From the NCBI GenBank assembly GCA_018817905.1, contig JAHISS010000087.1, positions 1 through 64,000 of the forward strand: 64,000 bases of DNA. Direction: 5' to 3'. Positions 63,599 to 64,000 of this stretch are shown piece by piece. Origin of the DNA: Nanobdellota archaeon (GTDB lineage Archaea > Nanobdellota > Nanobdellia > Pacearchaeales > GW2011-AR1). Within the stretch, counting starts at the first letter, position 1; each line of letters begins with the position of its first letter. The translations under genes and the position numbers were made by a program. The notes beneath the pieces are model-generated. The model saw only the letters and a list, made by a program, of their open reading frames with translations. It was not told where the DNA came from and searched no databases.

Positions 63599-64000
63599 TT
63601 ACTTCTCCTCCCTACTTGAGATTCTAAAATTCCTGACAAGGATTGCGCAAAGAACGGCGAGTTAAGCCAGATAGCGATTTCTTCGTCTGCTTTTTCTGAA
63701 GTTATCATGAACAAAACTTCTTTTTTGTCTGAAATATACATCCTGGCATCTGAGTCAGTTAAAAACGGTTTGAGGTTTGTTTTGGCGCTGATTTTTTTAA
63801 TCTTTTCCGGTGCTCCAGTTAAAGCTAATCTTACATGAATATTATTTTTTGCAGCCTGCTCTAAAGCTGGAAGCAAAACCCTGCTCTTGTCTTCAAAATC
63901 CAAGACAGATGTTGAAATTGAGATTTCTTTTTTTGCGTTTTGAATTAGTTCTCTAACCCTTGAAATGATATTTGACCTTCCCCTAAGCGAGCCGGTTATT
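63595..64000 (-). CDS. C-terminal part of a second TrmB-family regulator (cut by the window edge)
   Basis: 135 codons are visible with an open frame to the right edge: ITGSLRGRSNIISRVRELIQ, AKKEISISTSVLDFED..., LEQAAKNNIHVRLALTGAPE, ITSEKADEEIAIWLNSPFFAQSL. This is the TrmB C-terminal effector domain, so the N-terminal winged helix lies beyond the window. It is the second TrmB-type gene here and differs clearly from the one at 421-1170. Confidence 0.78.
   Translation of the reverse strand, partial: ITGSLRGRSNIISRVRELIQNAKKEISISTSVLDFEDKSRVLLPALEQAAKNNIHVRLALTGAPEKIKKISAKTNLKPFLTDSDARMYISDKKEVLFMITSEKADEEIAIWLNSPFFAQSLSGILESQVGRRSK

Noticed and set aside
1..64000. CRISPR array or cas genes
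   Set aside because: No series of regularly spaced direct repeats and no Cas-like proteins were seen.

Overview
The window looks like a chromosome segment of a DPANN archaeon, most probably of the Nanoarchaeota/Woesearchaeota/Pacearchaeota kind. The evidence is an archaeal L3-to-L15 ribosomal gene order with archaeal-type SecY, PCNA, a single-chain PriS/PriL-like primase, an archaeal CCA enzyme, class III pilins with FlaI/FlaJ-like machinery, and an EMC3/DUF106 insertase. Many genes have a TATA-like box about 25 nt before the start codon, which implies leaderless transcripts. I used that spacing to choose several starts. No rRNA, tRNA or CRISPR array was seen.

Layout. 1-8363 is accessory DNA: a transposase-like fragment, a ribbon-helix-helix protein, a TrmB regulator facing a tiny ORF and an EF-hand protein, an EMC3-like insertase, a VapBC pair, a methyltransferase, a 183-bp MITE-like element, SecY, two unknown genes, and a complete-looking IS200-type element. 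8364-23739 is one long minus-strand ribosomal operon running L3 to L15. Twelve short unrecognised ORFs and one rubredoxin-like zinc protein sit between the r-protein genes, joined by overlaps or spacers of a few nt. This is the most unusual feature of the window. SecY, normally next to L15, lies 2.4 kb away behind the IS200 element and has its own likely promoter.

23880-28543 is a metal (probably copper) island: a membrane-anchored winged-helix regulator diverging across a 20-bp perfect palindrome from an HMA/Cys-rich membrane protein, a 28-aa membrane peptide, a DUF2318 protein, a TRASH-like protein, a CopZ chaperone and a CopA ATPase, followed by a relic copy of the CopA C-terminus. 28540-30067 holds a Holliday-resolvase-like endonuclease and a cassette of tiny membrane ORFs. 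30187-34861 carries a tandem Lrp regulator, a 71-aa protein paired with a radical SAM enzyme, PCNA and the fused primase.

35031-59626 is a cell-surface region. It has large Cys-rich or beta-helix exported proteins with C-terminal anchors, a RelBE-type module, an operon for exported nuclease, Ig-like and GH3 proteins, a thioredoxin reductase, pilins and a type IV pilus motor with two platform proteins, and an ArmA/Rmt-like rRNA methyltransferase. 59641-61152 is an ArvA/ArvB/ArvC set (small GTPase, DUF2073, zinc ribbon), followed by the CCA enzyme, a HicBA module and a partial second TrmB regulator at the right edge. Noncoding gaps contain two pairs of related sequences (8301/34935 and 37195/45321) that no annotated gene explains.
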